NCBI GenBank assembly: GCA_030654695.1
Contig: JAURWY010000005.1
Span: 31,799-95,798 of the forward strand
From: Polaromonas sp.
GTDB lineage: Bacteria > Pseudomonadota > Gammaproteobacteria > Burkholderiales > Burkholderiaceae_C
Direction: 5' to 3'
DNA: 64,000 bases
A program made the position numbers and the translations under genes. The notes under the pieces are model-generated. The model did no database searches and was not told the DNA's origin. It saw only the letters and a program-made list of their open reading frames with translations. Positions 1 to 7,740 of this stretch are shown here, one piece after another; positions within the stretch are counted from its first letter, which is position 1; the number at the start of each line of letters is the position of its first letter.

Positions 1-206
1 TAACGCTCGTTGAGTCGTTCGAATATGGCGCGCAATTCAGTGTCACGGCCAGTGTACAGGGTCGAATAAGTGGCGATGCTGAAGCGGGCATCGGGGGCAA
101 AGCAAGCCAGCACCGCCGGCACGTCGTGACGGTCAACGGCAGCGAAGTAACGTTCGGCCAATTCGACTAACTCAGGCGCTGCCAAGGGGGGATGTGACTC
201 ATTCAT
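1..206 (-). CDS. SnoaL/NTF2-like protein, N-terminal part (cut by window edge)
   Basis: Sixty-eight codons are visible, starting at the ATG at 206 and running off the left edge. The start MNESHPPLAAPELVELAERY followed by a segment with DRHDVPAVLACFAPDA is typical of the first helix pair of the SnoaL/NTF2-like fold, which serves as a small hydrolase, isomerase or binding module. The ATG overlaps the TGA of the upstream dioxygenase gene by four bases, so the two are probably translationally coupled and act in the same pathway. The substrate cannot be told. Fold call is moderate because only about half the protein is present. Confidence 0.6.
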   Translation of the reverse strand, partial: MNESHPPLAAPELVELAERYFAAVDRHDVPAVLACFAPDARFSIATYSTLYTGRDTELRAIFERLNER

Positions 207-1051
207 GACTGCACCTTTTCTTTCTGACCGCTGGGCTCTCCAAATCCCGCATCCTGCCTCGCCCGAAAGAGAGCCAGTGCCTGCGTATGCTGCTGATGGG
301 CCAACGGGGTGAGAGGCACGGCCAGCCGCTGCTCTTCCATGAAGTGACCCTGGCTGCGTCCGCGCACGCACAGTGCGGACGGTTTGACGTTGCCCATAGG
401 ACGAACATGTGCGGGGATGTAGCTGATGGCGTAACCGATGCGACGGTCGTCGCTCTCATTGGCGCCCGAGGCGTGAACTAGGTCAGTGTGGTGCAGTGAC
501 ATCTGCCCCGCCCCGACCGGCATCATGCATCCAGCCTCGTGGTCAAAGCGGTCGCTGATGCCCTGACCACGCGGGATCATGTTGGTGGGCTCGGGCTTGT
601 CATCATGCTCAAAAGCGCCCCAGTGGTGGCTCCCTGGCAAGGCGCGCATGCAACCCGCTTGCACACTGGCGTCCGACAGTGCGACCCAAGCCGTGACATG
701 CACATGTGGTTCGAGATAAAAGTAAGTGCTGTCTTGGTGCCAACGCACATGAGCGGGCGTTCTCGCTTCTTTGAGAAACAGCGTCGAATGGTAAACCAGA
801 ATATCGGGGCCGATCAGGTCTTCGACTGCGTCGAGAATTTTGGGGTGGTGCACCAATTGGTCAGCCCAATTGAACAACAGATAAGACTTGGACTTTTCAG
901 GGAAGTTGATGGGCGTTCCCCGCGCCTTTTCCCAAGCCTGAAGTTCAGCACGGTGCTGCTGAACCTCTTGAGCGCTCAGCACATCGACAGGAAAGACGAA
1001 GCCATCGCGTTCGTAGGCGACAACTTGTTCGGGCGTCAGCAGTTGTGTCAT
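203..1051 (-). CDS. Phytanoyl-CoA dioxygenase (PhyH) family Fe(II)/2-oxoglutarate oxygenase
   Basis: A 282-residue protein with the iron-binding pattern of the PhyH family: HxD at His105/Asp107 (in RWHQDSTYF), a distal His193 (in DLVHASGANES) and an Arg at 203/204 that would hold 2-oxoglutarate. Family members hydroxylate an unactivated carbon, often next to a carboxylate or CoA ester; many bacterial ones act on small metabolites rather than phytanoyl-CoA. The gene follows the racemase-like gene by 32 bp and overlaps the SnoaL-like gene by 4 bp, so it belongs to the minus-strand cluster that starts at 6661. The fold is secure, the substrate unknown. Confidence 0.85.
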   Translation of the reverse strand: MTQLLTPEQVVAYERDGFVFPVDVLSAQEVQQHRAELQAWEKARGTPINFPEKSKSYLLFNWADQLVHHPKILDAVEDLIGPDILVYHSTLFLKEARTPAHVRWHQDSTYFYLEPHVHVTAWVALSDASVQAGCMRALPGSHHWGAFEHDDKPEPTNMIPRGQGISDRFDHEAGCMMPVGAGQMSLHHTDLVHASGANESDDRRIGYAISYIPAHVRPMGNVKPSALCVRGRSQGHFMEEQRLAVPLTPLAHQQHTQALALFRARQDAGFGEPSGQKEKVQS

Positions 1052-1083
1052 GGTCTCGGCTCCTATGGGGTTGGAATTCGGTC

Positions 1084-1848
1084 TTAACTCAGCGATTTTT
1101 GCGCCGCGTCCAGCATGGCGGTGAGCATGTCTAAGCGTGGATGCATGGGCCGTGGGTAGGCGGTTCGGCTGTGAGAATGCCCTAAGGCCAAGGCCGCTTC
1201 CGCCATCTTGTAGCTCAGCGGTCCCGGATTGATGACAGGCACCGGCAAGCGACTTTGCAAATAGCTGTGGGCTTGGTGCATCGTGGTCGAACCCAGGATG
1301 ATGACGTCCGCACCGTCGAGCTCAATGGCTTTCGTGGCCGCGGCTTCGAGCAAGGGAAAAACTTCTTCTTCCTTGCCTGACAGCAAGCCCTGGTTGTCGG
1401 GACTGACTTCAATCGCCCTGACTGACGCGCATTTGTGATGCATCCCCAACTCGTCCAATGCTTTTTTGTACAGCGGCTTCCAGCGGCTGGCCATGGTCAG
1501 AATTGAGAACTTGTCACCCAACATGAGCGCCGTCAACATAGCCACCTTGCCCGGACCGAACACGGGAATGTCGAGCACCGATCGCAGCGCGGCCACGCCG
1601 GAGTCACTCATGGTGTCAATGCAGACAGCCGCAAAGCCTTCGGCTTGCGCTCTGCAGCCGGCTTCAAAAATAGACGCATCAGCCAACACGAAGTCATGGT
1701 GGCTGGAGTAATTCACCGGTCCGGCTTTAACCGAACGGTATTCAAACTGCAGGTCCGGGCCGAACTGCAAACCTTGCAGCTGCTGCTGCCGCAATGCCAA
1801 ATTGTCTGCCGACATGGCAAAGGGAACAATAGTTAACACTTTTTTCAT
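1084..1848 (-). CDS. Asp/Glu/hydantoin racemase family protein
   Basis: The ATG at 1848 (MKKVLTIVPFAMSAD) gives 254 residues and matches the usual family start; a longer frame to 1959 would run into the preceding isochorismatase gene, so it was rejected. Members use two cysteines to move a proton at a carbon next to a carbonyl (hydantoin, allantoin, aspartate or glutamate racemases, maleate isomerases, arylmalonate decarboxylases). Here Cys76 (in AAVCIDTMSDSG) is at the first position, but the second site reads LGSTTM, with Ser187 where Cys is expected. A one-cysteine enzyme suggests a decarboxylase/isomerase or a non-standard racemase. It lies 25 bp after an isochorismatase-fold gene and 32 bp before the PhyH gene. 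Confidence 0.8.
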   Translation of the reverse strand: MKKVLTIVPFAMSADNLALRQQQLQGLQFGPDLQFEYRSVKAGPVNYSSHHDFVLADASIFEAGCRAQAEGFAAVCIDTMSDSGVAALRSVLDIPVFGPGKVAMLTALMLGDKFSILTMASRWKPLYKKALDELGMHHKCASVRAIEVSPDNQGLLSGKEEEVFPLLEAAATKAIELDGADVIILGSTTMHQAHSYLQSRLPVPVINPGPLSYKMAEAALALGHSHSRTAYPRPMHPRLDMLTAMLDAAQKSLS

Positions 1849-1873
1849 CAATGACTCCGAATTCAAGGGCCGA

Positions 1874-2548
1874 TCAAGCCGACGGTTGCAGTTCGACCAA
1901 GGCTTCATCGGTCGAGCGCACCCGGCCAAACAAGCGCTGAAAGTTGCGCATCGTGACATGGTGCAGATCTTCGTGCGTGGTGCCGCATGCGTCTTCCACC
2001 AGCGTCACCAGATAGCCCCTGTCTGCAGCTTCGCGCGCCGTGGTCTCAACGCACATATTGGTCGACACGCCCGCCAGATAGAGTTGCTCAGCGCCCAAGG
2101 CGCGCAGCAGGCTGTCAATGTTGGTCGATGCAAATGCACCGATGGTCGTCTTGCGCAGCACATGTTCGCCGGGCAGCGGTTTGAGCTCGTCCAAAATTTC
2201 ATGCTCGCGGCTACCGACAAAGTTGTTGAACTCAACCAGTAATTTACGCAGGTGGATGGGTGCGTCGCTGCCGTCAGGATTGGCGGCACCCAGGGTGACG
2301 TGCAGCACCGGCAGTTTGAGTTGGGTGAAGAGCGCCCGCAAACGCAAGGTACAGGGCAGCACCGACTGTTCAATGCGGTCAAAGCGGTAGTCACCAACCG
2401 TCGAGCCATCGGCCTTGAGCTTGCGACCCAAGCCACCCACACGCGAACCCGTGGCGTATTGCATGTCAATGATCACCAGCGCTGCGCGACTAGGTTGAAC
2501 GGGGCGCTCGGGCATGAAAGCCCGGATGTAGTCAGCAGGAGTCGACAT
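1874..2548 (-). CDS. Isochorismatase-fold cysteine hydrolase
   Basis: A 224-residue cysteine hydrolase with the full catalytic set of the superfamily: Asp28 (ALVIIDMQ), Lys133 (VLRKTTIGAF) and Cys166 (AGVSTNMCVETTAREA), with a cis-peptide-like GVSTN segment before the cysteine. Relatives split isochorismate, N-carbamoyl compounds, ureidoacrylate, nicotinamide or biuret. Beside the hydantoin-racemase-like gene and PuuE-like deacetylases, an amide or ureide substrate is the most natural guess (inference). It is one of two such enzymes in the cluster; the other is at 5975-6661 and is clearly divergent in sequence. Confidence 0.87.
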   Translation of the reverse strand: MSTPADYIRAFMPERPVQPSRAALVIIDMQYATGSRVGGLGRKLKADGSTVGDYRFDRIEQSVLPCTLRLRALFTQLKLPVLHVTLGAANPDGSDAPIHLRKLLVEFNNFVGSREHEILDELKPLPGEHVLRKTTIGAFASTNIDSLLRALGAEQLYLAGVSTNMCVETTAREAADRGYLVTLVEDACGTTHEDLHHVTMRNFQRLFGRVRSTDEALVELQPSA

Positions 2549-2577
2549 GGAAAGTCCTCTTTAAAAGTGTCAAAAAA

Positions 2578-3513
2578 TCAGTTGGCCGTTGGCACACCCA
2601 GCATTTGAGCCCGGTAGCTGGCGACGATCTCGGAGCCTGTGGCGCACCAAACGCCGCTGTGTCCAAGGATGTACTCCAGTGCCCGCGCCAGGTGCTCAAT
2701 GCGGTGCGGCTGACCCATGATGAAGGGGTGCACGGCGATGTTCATCACCTTGCCGTGTTCGGCACCCTCGGCATACAGCGTGTCAAATTCATCGCAGATT
2801 TTTTGCGCAAAGGCAGCGGCTTCTTGACCCCGTCGCCAAGCGATGCTGTCATTGATTTCCATCGAGTAAGGCAAGGAAAAAAGCTCACCGCTGCGCACCC
2901 GAATCGGTGTGGGTTGGTCGTCGTGGTACAGGTCACACAAGTAGCTGATGCCCGCCTCGGCGACTAAATCGGGCGTGTTCAAGGTGTTCGATGCCGCGGG
3001 CGAAAACCAACCATTCAAAGACCGTCCGGTGACCCGGCGATGAATGGCCTGACAAGCGTCAATGGCGGCACGTTCCTCGTCTTCACTCAGACCCCAGTGG
3101 TAGCGGGTGTTGTAAAGCCCGTGCGACATGAACTCCCAAGACCGGTTCAGCATGGCCTCGGCAATCTCCGGGTACATGTCGAGCACCGACATGGACAGCG
3201 ACACCGTACAGGGCAAACGGTAGCGGTCAAAGACCTCCATGAGTCGCCAGACACCCACCCGGTTGCCGTAGTCGCGCAAGCCGTAGCCCAACACGTCGGG
3301 GTGCGGCGTGCGGGGCCAAGGGTCGCGCACGCTAGCTTGCTGCGGCAGGTATTCGTAATGTTCGATATTCGGCGCGATCCACAAGGCCACGCGTGCACCG
3401 CCTGGCCAACGCAGAGGCTGGCGGTCAGGCGCGGCGCTATACGCAATGCGTTCGAGCGGGCTGGACGCAATGGAAGTCATTGGTCCCGTGGAAGGCTTTT
3501 CAAAAGAAGGCAT
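2578..3513 (-). CDS. Polysaccharide-deacetylase-superfamily protein, PuuE-like (paralogue 1)
   Basis: A 311-residue (beta/alpha) barrel protein of the carbohydrate-esterase-4 superfamily, nearest in layout to the cofactor-free allantoinase PuuE and to chitin-deacetylase-like hydrolases. The block LRDYGNRVG (about residue 79), a WEFMSHGLYNTRY motif with His131, a GWFSPAASNT segment and an AVHPFIMGQPHR motif near the end are visible. The usual TFDDG metal motif is absent; the equivalent strand reads VSLSMSVLD. It shares these blocks with two paralogues at 4120 and 5061. There is no signal peptide, so a cytoplasmic C-N hydrolase is likelier than a wall deacetylase. A start at 3480 is also possible. 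Confidence 0.8.
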   Translation of the reverse strand: MPSFEKPSTGPMTSIASSPLERIAYSAAPDRQPLRWPGGARVALWIAPNIEHYEYLPQQASVRDPWPRTPHPDVLGYGLRDYGNRVGVWRLMEVFDRYRLPCTVSLSMSVLDMYPEIAEAMLNRSWEFMSHGLYNTRYHWGLSEDEERAAIDACQAIHRRVTGRSLNGWFSPAASNTLNTPDLVAEAGISYLCDLYHDDQPTPIRVRSGELFSLPYSMEINDSIAWRRGQEAAAFAQKICDEFDTLYAEGAEHGKVMNIAVHPFIMGQPHRIEHLARALEYILGHSGVWCATGSEIVASYRAQMLGVPTAN

Positions 3514-3548
3514 GATGCAACTTCCGTGAAACCAACAAGAGAAAAACC

Positions 3549-4115
3549 ATGCCTGTCATTTCCATCACCTTGTTACCCGGCTACAGCGCACAGGCTGAAG
3601 AGCGGCTGGTGGGCCGTGTCGCCCTTGCTGCACGCTCTGTGATTTCCGCCGCCGCCGCAGGCACCACGGTGTTCGTGAACCACGCCCACACCTACCAACG
3701 CGATGGCCGGGTATTTTCCAAAGGCGGGCCGGAATGCGCCGACGCCAGTGCGCTGGTGCGTCAATTTCTGGAACTGATGCAAGCGCGCAATTTGGCGGCG
3801 GCCAGCGCCCTGCTGGCGCCTGAATTTGTGATGCAGTTTCCGGGCAATGCACGCATGCACCAACTCGACGAATTGGTGGTTTGGGCCAAAGTCCGCTACA
3901 GCCGCATCGCCAAAGACTACGAACGCTTTGACGAGAGCTGGGCCGATGGCGTCACCGTGGTGTATTGCTCCGGCACCCTGAACGGTCTCTGGCTTGACGG
4001 CACGCCATTCGAGAAGATCCGCTTCATCGACCGTTTTGAAATTGCCGATGGACAAATCAGAAAGCAAGACGTCTGGAATGACCTGGCGGAAGTCAAAGCC
4101 CAGACGCCTGTCTGA
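3549..4115 (+). CDS. 4-oxalocrotonate-tautomerase-like domain fused to SnoaL-like domain
   Basis: A 188-residue protein on the strand opposite to its neighbours. Residues 1 to about 62 begin MPVISITLLPGYS and look like a 4-oxalocrotonate tautomerase subunit, with proline directly after the initiator Met as the expected catalytic base. Residues from about 70 (ALVRQFLELMQARNLAAASA) to the end, with FVMQFPGNARM and the final WNDLAE, form a SnoaL/NTF2-like domain. Both halves are small-molecule isomerase/hydrolase folds, and such a fusion is uncommon. The gene fills the 606 bp between two deacetylase genes, converging on the one at 4120 with a 4-bp gap, so it must have its own promoter. Confidence 0.75.
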   Translation: MPVISITLLPGYSAQAEERLVGRVALAARSVISAAAAGTTVFVNHAHTYQRDGRVFSKGGPECADASALVRQFLELMQARNLAAASALLAPEFVMQFPGNARMHQLDELVVWAKVRYSRIAKDYERFDESWADGVTVVYCSGTLNGLWLDGTPFEKIRFIDRFEIADGQIRKQDVWNDLAEVKAQTPV

Positions 4116-4119
4116 AGGA

Positions 4120-5064
4120 TCAAGCCTGCGATGTTTTCCAGGCATCCAGGATCTCGCTTCCGGTGGCCGCCCACACGCCCTTGTGACGCATGATGTGCGC
4201 CAGCGCTTCTTCCAGCGCACGCATGCGGTAAGGCTGGCCGATCACCCAAGGGTGCAGCGAAATCGCCATGACCCGTCCACCCGCCGTGGCTGACTCTTTG
4301 TACAGCAGGTCGAACTGGTCGCAGAGCTGGTCCCGGAAGTCATCTTCGGTGTGGTGGTTTTGAACCAAGATGGTGTGATCATCGATGTCGATGGGGTGCG
4401 GCATCGCGTGAATCGGCCCACTGGCCGTGCGCATGGCGTAAGGCATGTCGTCATTGACCCAGTCACACACGTAATCCATGCCCGCGGCGCCCAGCAAGTC
4501 CAGCGTACTGGCCGACTCTGACTTGGCCGGCGACAACCAACCCCGCACCGCCTGGCCACTGGCCCGGCGCAAGATCTCTAGCGTGGTGTCAATCAGCTTT
4601 TTCTCATCGTCCAGCGCCAGACCCGCATGGTGCAAATGGTCCATGTCCAGACCATTCGCCATGATCTCCCAACCCCGCTGCGTGCACTCTTTGATGAGCG
4701 AGGGGTAACGCACAGCGACCGCGGCGTTGACCGCCACCGTGGGCCGAATACCGTGTTTTTCAAGCGCCTTCATGATCCGAAAAATACCCACCCGATTGCC
4801 ATAGTCGCGCAGGGTGTAGTGACGCAGGTCCGGGTAAGCGGTCTGCATGGCACCAGGCGGCTTGAAGGGCACGCCCGCCATGTTCAGCGGAAACCACTCC
4901 AGTGCCGGCACCACCCACAACGCAACGCGGGCGTTGTGCGGCCAGACCACGGCTTTGCGCTCGGGCAACATCGACCAGTCATAACGGTCATGGTCCATGC
5001 CGTAACGGCGCAACGGATAGTCCAGATAATTCTCAGGCAAAGCTTTTGGATTCGTCGTGCTCAT
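4120..5064 (-). CDS. Polysaccharide-deacetylase-superfamily protein, PuuE-like (paralogue 2, divergent active site)
   Basis: A 314-residue paralogue of the proteins at 2578 and 5061. It keeps LRDYGNRVG (about residue 85), GWLSPAKSES and SLHPWVIGQPYR, but the motif corresponding to SHGLYNTRY reads MANGLDMDHLHH: the histidine is replaced by Asn137 and new histidines follow. This points to a changed substrate or lost activity. Its ATG overlaps the TGA of the gene at 5061 by four bases, so the two are co-translated. Middle member of the deacetylase series; the natural substrate is unknown. Confidence 0.8.
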   Translation of the reverse strand: MSTTNPKALPENYLDYPLRRYGMDHDRYDWSMLPERKAVVWPHNARVALWVVPALEWFPLNMAGVPFKPPGAMQTAYPDLRHYTLRDYGNRVGIFRIMKALEKHGIRPTVAVNAAVAVRYPSLIKECTQRGWEIMANGLDMDHLHHAGLALDDEKKLIDTTLEILRRASGQAVRGWLSPAKSESASTLDLLGAAGMDYVCDWVNDDMPYAMRTASGPIHAMPHPIDIDDHTILVQNHHTEDDFRDQLCDQFDLLYKESATAGGRVMAISLHPWVIGQPYRMRALEEALAHIMRHKGVWAATGSEILDAWKTSQA

Positions 5065-5978
5065 GGGGCTTCTCCCACGGGCTGGGCAGCGGCCGCAAAA
5101 GCATCAAAGTAGTGGTCGTTGAAATGTTGAGCGATCTCGCGGCCGGTGGCCAACCAGACCTTGTCGTGACTGGTGATGTAAGACAGCGCTTCTTCAAACG
5201 CCGCCATGCGGTAAGGCTGACCGACCAGATAAGGGTGCAGAGGAATACACATGACGGTTCCGGACGCCTCACCTTCTTCATACAGGCGGTCAAACTGGCG
5301 TTTCAAGATATCGGCGTAGCGCCGCGGCTGCACCAAGTTAACGTTGTAGACGATGGTGTCGTTCATTTCCAGCGAGTAAGGCACGCTGGTCAAACGACCT
5401 TTCTTGACCTTGACTGGGCCAGGTTGGTCATCATGAAACAAGTCGCAAATATAGGTCAACCCCATCTCGGCCACCAAGTCTAGGGTGTTTGGCGTGTAGG
5501 TCAGTGCGGGCGCCAACCAGCCGTCCAATTTTTGTCCTGTGTGATTGCGGATGGTGTCGATGGAGTCTTGAATCACCGCACGTTCTTCGGCCTCGCTCAT
5601 GCCCATCAGGTAACGTGTGTTGTAAGTGCCGTGTGAATAAAACTCCCAGCCGTTGTCAGCGCAGGCCTTGATGACTTCAGGATGGTGCTCGCACATGGCC
5701 ACATTCAAGGACACACTACCACGCACATTGCAGCGCTTCATGGCTTCCAGCATGCGCCAGAAACCGGCACGGTTGCCGTAGTCACGGTAGGAATAATTCA
5801 GCACATCGGGCGAAGGTCTGGCCCACGGTGGACGGGACGGATTGCGCGGCGGATTGAGCTCGTAAAACTCCACATTCGGCGCAACCCAAAAGGCCACCCG
5901 GGCGCCACCCGGCCAGCGGATCACAGGCCGCTCGGCGTTGTACGGAAGGTAGTCGTAAAGTGCCGGATCGCGTTTCAC
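5061..5978 (-). CDS. Polysaccharide-deacetylase-superfamily protein, PuuE-like (paralogue 3)
   Basis: A 305-residue paralogue with YRDYGNRAG (about residue 64), FYSHGTYNTRYLMG including His116, GWLAPALTYT, CDLFHDDQPGP and PLHPYLVGQPYR. The N-terminal WPGGARVAFWVAPNVE segment is shared almost word for word with paralogue 1. It overlaps the start of paralogue 2 by 4 bp and its own start overlaps the end of the isochorismatase gene at 5975 by 4 bp, giving a tightly coupled three-gene string. Within the superfamily PuuE hydrolyses the allantoin ring; the neighbouring carbamoyl-hydrolase-like gene makes a cyclic ureide or lactam a reasonable guess (inference). Confidence 0.82.
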   Translation of the reverse strand: MKRDPALYDYLPYNAERPVIRWPGGARVAFWVAPNVEFYELNPPRNPSRPPWARPSPDVLNYSYRDYGNRAGFWRMLEAMKRCNVRGSVSLNVAMCEHHPEVIKACADNGWEFYSHGTYNTRYLMGMSEAEERAVIQDSIDTIRNHTGQKLDGWLAPALTYTPNTLDLVAEMGLTYICDLFHDDQPGPVKVKKGRLTSVPYSLEMNDTIVYNVNLVQPRRYADILKRQFDRLYEEGEASGTVMCIPLHPYLVGQPYRMAAFEEALSYITSHDKVWLATGREIAQHFNDHYFDAFAAAAQPVGEAP

Positions 5979-6661
5979 TGATTTTTCCCTGCAGCAGAAG
6001 GCACGCGGCGCAACTGCTCAATGGTTTCTTGCACCGACAAGACGTCGGCGTATTTCAGCGCCATGTCGTACAAATTGGCGAAGTGCGGGGCCTCGTGTTT
6101 GTCGGCCACACATTCTTCCGGGACGATGGTGCGAAAACTCCGCGAAATGCTGTCGACCACGGTGGCACGCACACAACCCGACGTCGAACCACCGGTCACC
6201 ACAAGGGTGTCGACCCCATGAAAGTTGAAGACCGAACCGAGGTTGGTTTCAAAAAAGACCGAGGCCATGCGCTTGTTCACGATGATGTCCCGCTTGTGGT
6301 CAATCACCAGGCGATCGTCGAATTCGGCGCGGCGGCTACCGACCTTGATGTTTTGCAGTGAATCGGGCGTGTTGGTGCGGGTGCCCCAGACGCCGCAATC
6401 TTCGCCTGACTCCATGTACGCCACATAGGTCCAAACCACCGGAAAACCTTTGGTCCGGAATTCTTCAGCCAGCGTGTTCACGTACTCCAGCTGACGCGGA
6501 TCGGTTTCGTAGGCCGTCGCAAATTCACCAACGTTGGTGTAGGCTTTTTGAAGATCGATATTGACCAGGGCCGGCATTTTTCCAAAACCAAAACGCTTGC
6601 GGGTGGGGTTGGTCTTGACATCGGTATACAGCTGTCGGGCGGTCTTGCTAGAGGCTTCCAT
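5975..6661 (-). CDS. Isochorismatase-fold hydrolase, N-carbamoylsarcosine-amidohydrolase-like
   Basis: First gene of the minus-strand cluster: 228 residues with catalytic Asp36 (VNIDLQ), Lys130 (VNKRMASVFF) and Cys163 in GGSTSGCVRATVVD. The STSGCVRA signature is characteristic of N-carbamoylsarcosine amidohydrolases and close relatives, which release ammonia and CO2 from an N-carbamoyl group. Its start is about 50 bp downstream of a perfect 8-bp-armed palindrome (6711-6732), and its stop overlaps the next gene by 4 bp. Hydrolase fold is secure; N-carbamoyl specificity is an inference from the signature and from the PuuE-like neighbours. Confidence 0.83.
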   Translation of the reverse strand: MEASSKTARQLYTDVKTNPTRKRFGFGKMPALVNIDLQKAYTNVGEFATAYETDPRQLEYVNTLAEEFRTKGFPVVWTYVAYMESGEDCGVWGTRTNTPDSLQNIKVGSRRAEFDDRLVIDHKRDIIVNKRMASVFFETNLGSVFNFHGVDTLVVTGGSTSGCVRATVVDSISRSFRTIVPEECVADKHEAPHFANLYDMALKYADVLSVQETIEQLRRVPSAAGKNQ

Positions 6662-6710
6662 GCGGACGGTCTTTCAATGAAATAAGTGCTGTCACTATTG
6701 CACGCAAGGG

Positions 6711-6732
6711 TTTGTTCTGTCAATAGAACAAA
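6711..6732. promoter_or_regulatory. Perfect palindrome over a putative -35 box (candidate operator of the 1-6661 cluster)
   Basis: Two perfect 8-base arms, TTTGTTCT (6711-6718) and AGAACAAA (6725-6732), are separated by GTCAAT. Read on the minus strand a consensus TTGACA lies inside it (6718-6723), pointing at the gene that starts at 6661. No convincing -10 was found. A repressor sitting here would block RNA polymerase. The cognate regulator is not in this window. Confidence 0.6.
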
Positions 6733-6777
6733 TAGAAAGGTGCAGCGACTTTTCGCCTGGATTGATGGCGCAAACTC

Positions 6778-7722
6778 TCAAAGGCTGTCGCGCAGTATCG
6801 ACAGGATTTCCGCATTGAAGACCTCAGCCTGCTCGAACTGGGCCCAATGACCCGAGGCCTGAATGGCGCGCAAAGCCCTGAAATCAGGCGCGGCCTGCAG
6901 CGCGGTTTCGTAGAGTCCGTCTTGTCTGCAGTAGAACGGATCATGCTCGCCGTACAGCAAGTACAGCGGGCTCTGAATCTCCGGCAGGGCACGGGCCAGA
7001 ATGTCGGTGCGTGACAGGCGACGTCCGGGGATGCGATCCCGCACGGCATTGGCTGCTTGCATTTGGCAAGCCAAGGGCGTGATGGCGGCCGGGTCGTGCA
7101 GCATCAGGGCTTGCAGATTGTGGTGATGCACCGCCAATTGCTGATCGAGGCTGGGCAGGTGGCGCCAACCTTTGAGCTTGAACGCCACCAGCGGCTCAAT
7201 GCCAAAGCCGGGTGCACCGACCAGTATCAGCCGCAGCACCCTGGCCGGAAAGCGATGCGCCAGCAAACCAGCTGTCATGGCACCAAAAGAAAACCCCATC
7301 AAGTCGCAAGCTGTGTCGCCCAACAACTGCGTGAGCCCGGCTTCCAAGGGCTCAGCCATCACATCGACATCACCACCACCGGGCGGCAAAGCCGAATCGC
7401 CAAAACCGGGCAGGTCTGGCACGTACACACACCGACCAGAAGCGGCCAGCGGCAGCAAGTTACGCAGCCAATGAGTCCAGCTGCCGCTGCCGCCATGGAA
7501 CAGGACCAGCGGCGGCAAGGCCGGGTTGGCTCCCTGCTCACCCCAAACATGCCAGACCAGCTGCCCACTGCCGCAGGGCGTGAGGACGCGGCGCGCAGCC
7601 TTCAAGACTTGGGCGTACTCGGCATTCTGGGACAAGGGAGAAACTTGATTCTCAAGTGAAGCTTGAGAGATTTGTGCGGCGACTAAAGAGGCCTCGGCTG
7701 AAGAATCGGGTACAGATGTCAT
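6778..7722 (-). CDS. Alpha/beta-fold hydrolase
   Basis: A 314-residue alpha/beta hydrolase: oxyanion-hole motif HGGSGSW at 76-82, nucleophile elbow GFSFGA with Ser145, acid in the LLYGEHDPF segment and the terminal histidine in ASGHWAQFE. The first ~45 residues carry no fold motif and may include a misplaced start, but no better start codon is obvious. The meta-cleavage-product-hydrolase-like layout (PDLPGFGDS after the first motif) suggests C-C or ester bond hydrolysis of an acidic substrate. It is 116 bp away from the cluster at 6661 and 18 bp downstream of arfB, so membership in the catabolic cluster is uncertain. Confidence 0.8.
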   Translation of the reverse strand: MTSVPDSSAEASLVAAQISQASLENQVSPLSQNAEYAQVLKAARRVLTPCGSGQLVWHVWGEQGANPALPPLVLFHGGSGSWTHWLRNLLPLAASGRCVYVPDLPGFGDSALPPGGGDVDVMAEPLEAGLTQLLGDTACDLMGFSFGAMTAGLLAHRFPARVLRLILVGAPGFGIEPLVAFKLKGWRHLPSLDQQLAVHHHNLQALMLHDPAAITPLACQMQAANAVRDRIPGRRLSRTDILARALPEIQSPLYLLYGEHDPFYCRQDGLYETALQAAPDFRALRAIQASGHWAQFEQAEVFNAEILSILRDSL

Positions 7723-7740
7723 CCCATGTTTATACCCGCC

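Noticed and set aside
3573..4220. A 215-codon minus-strand frame opposite the tautomerase-SnoaL gene
   Set aside because: It overlaps two better-supported genes, and the plus-strand reading has two recognisable folds and the catalytic proline.
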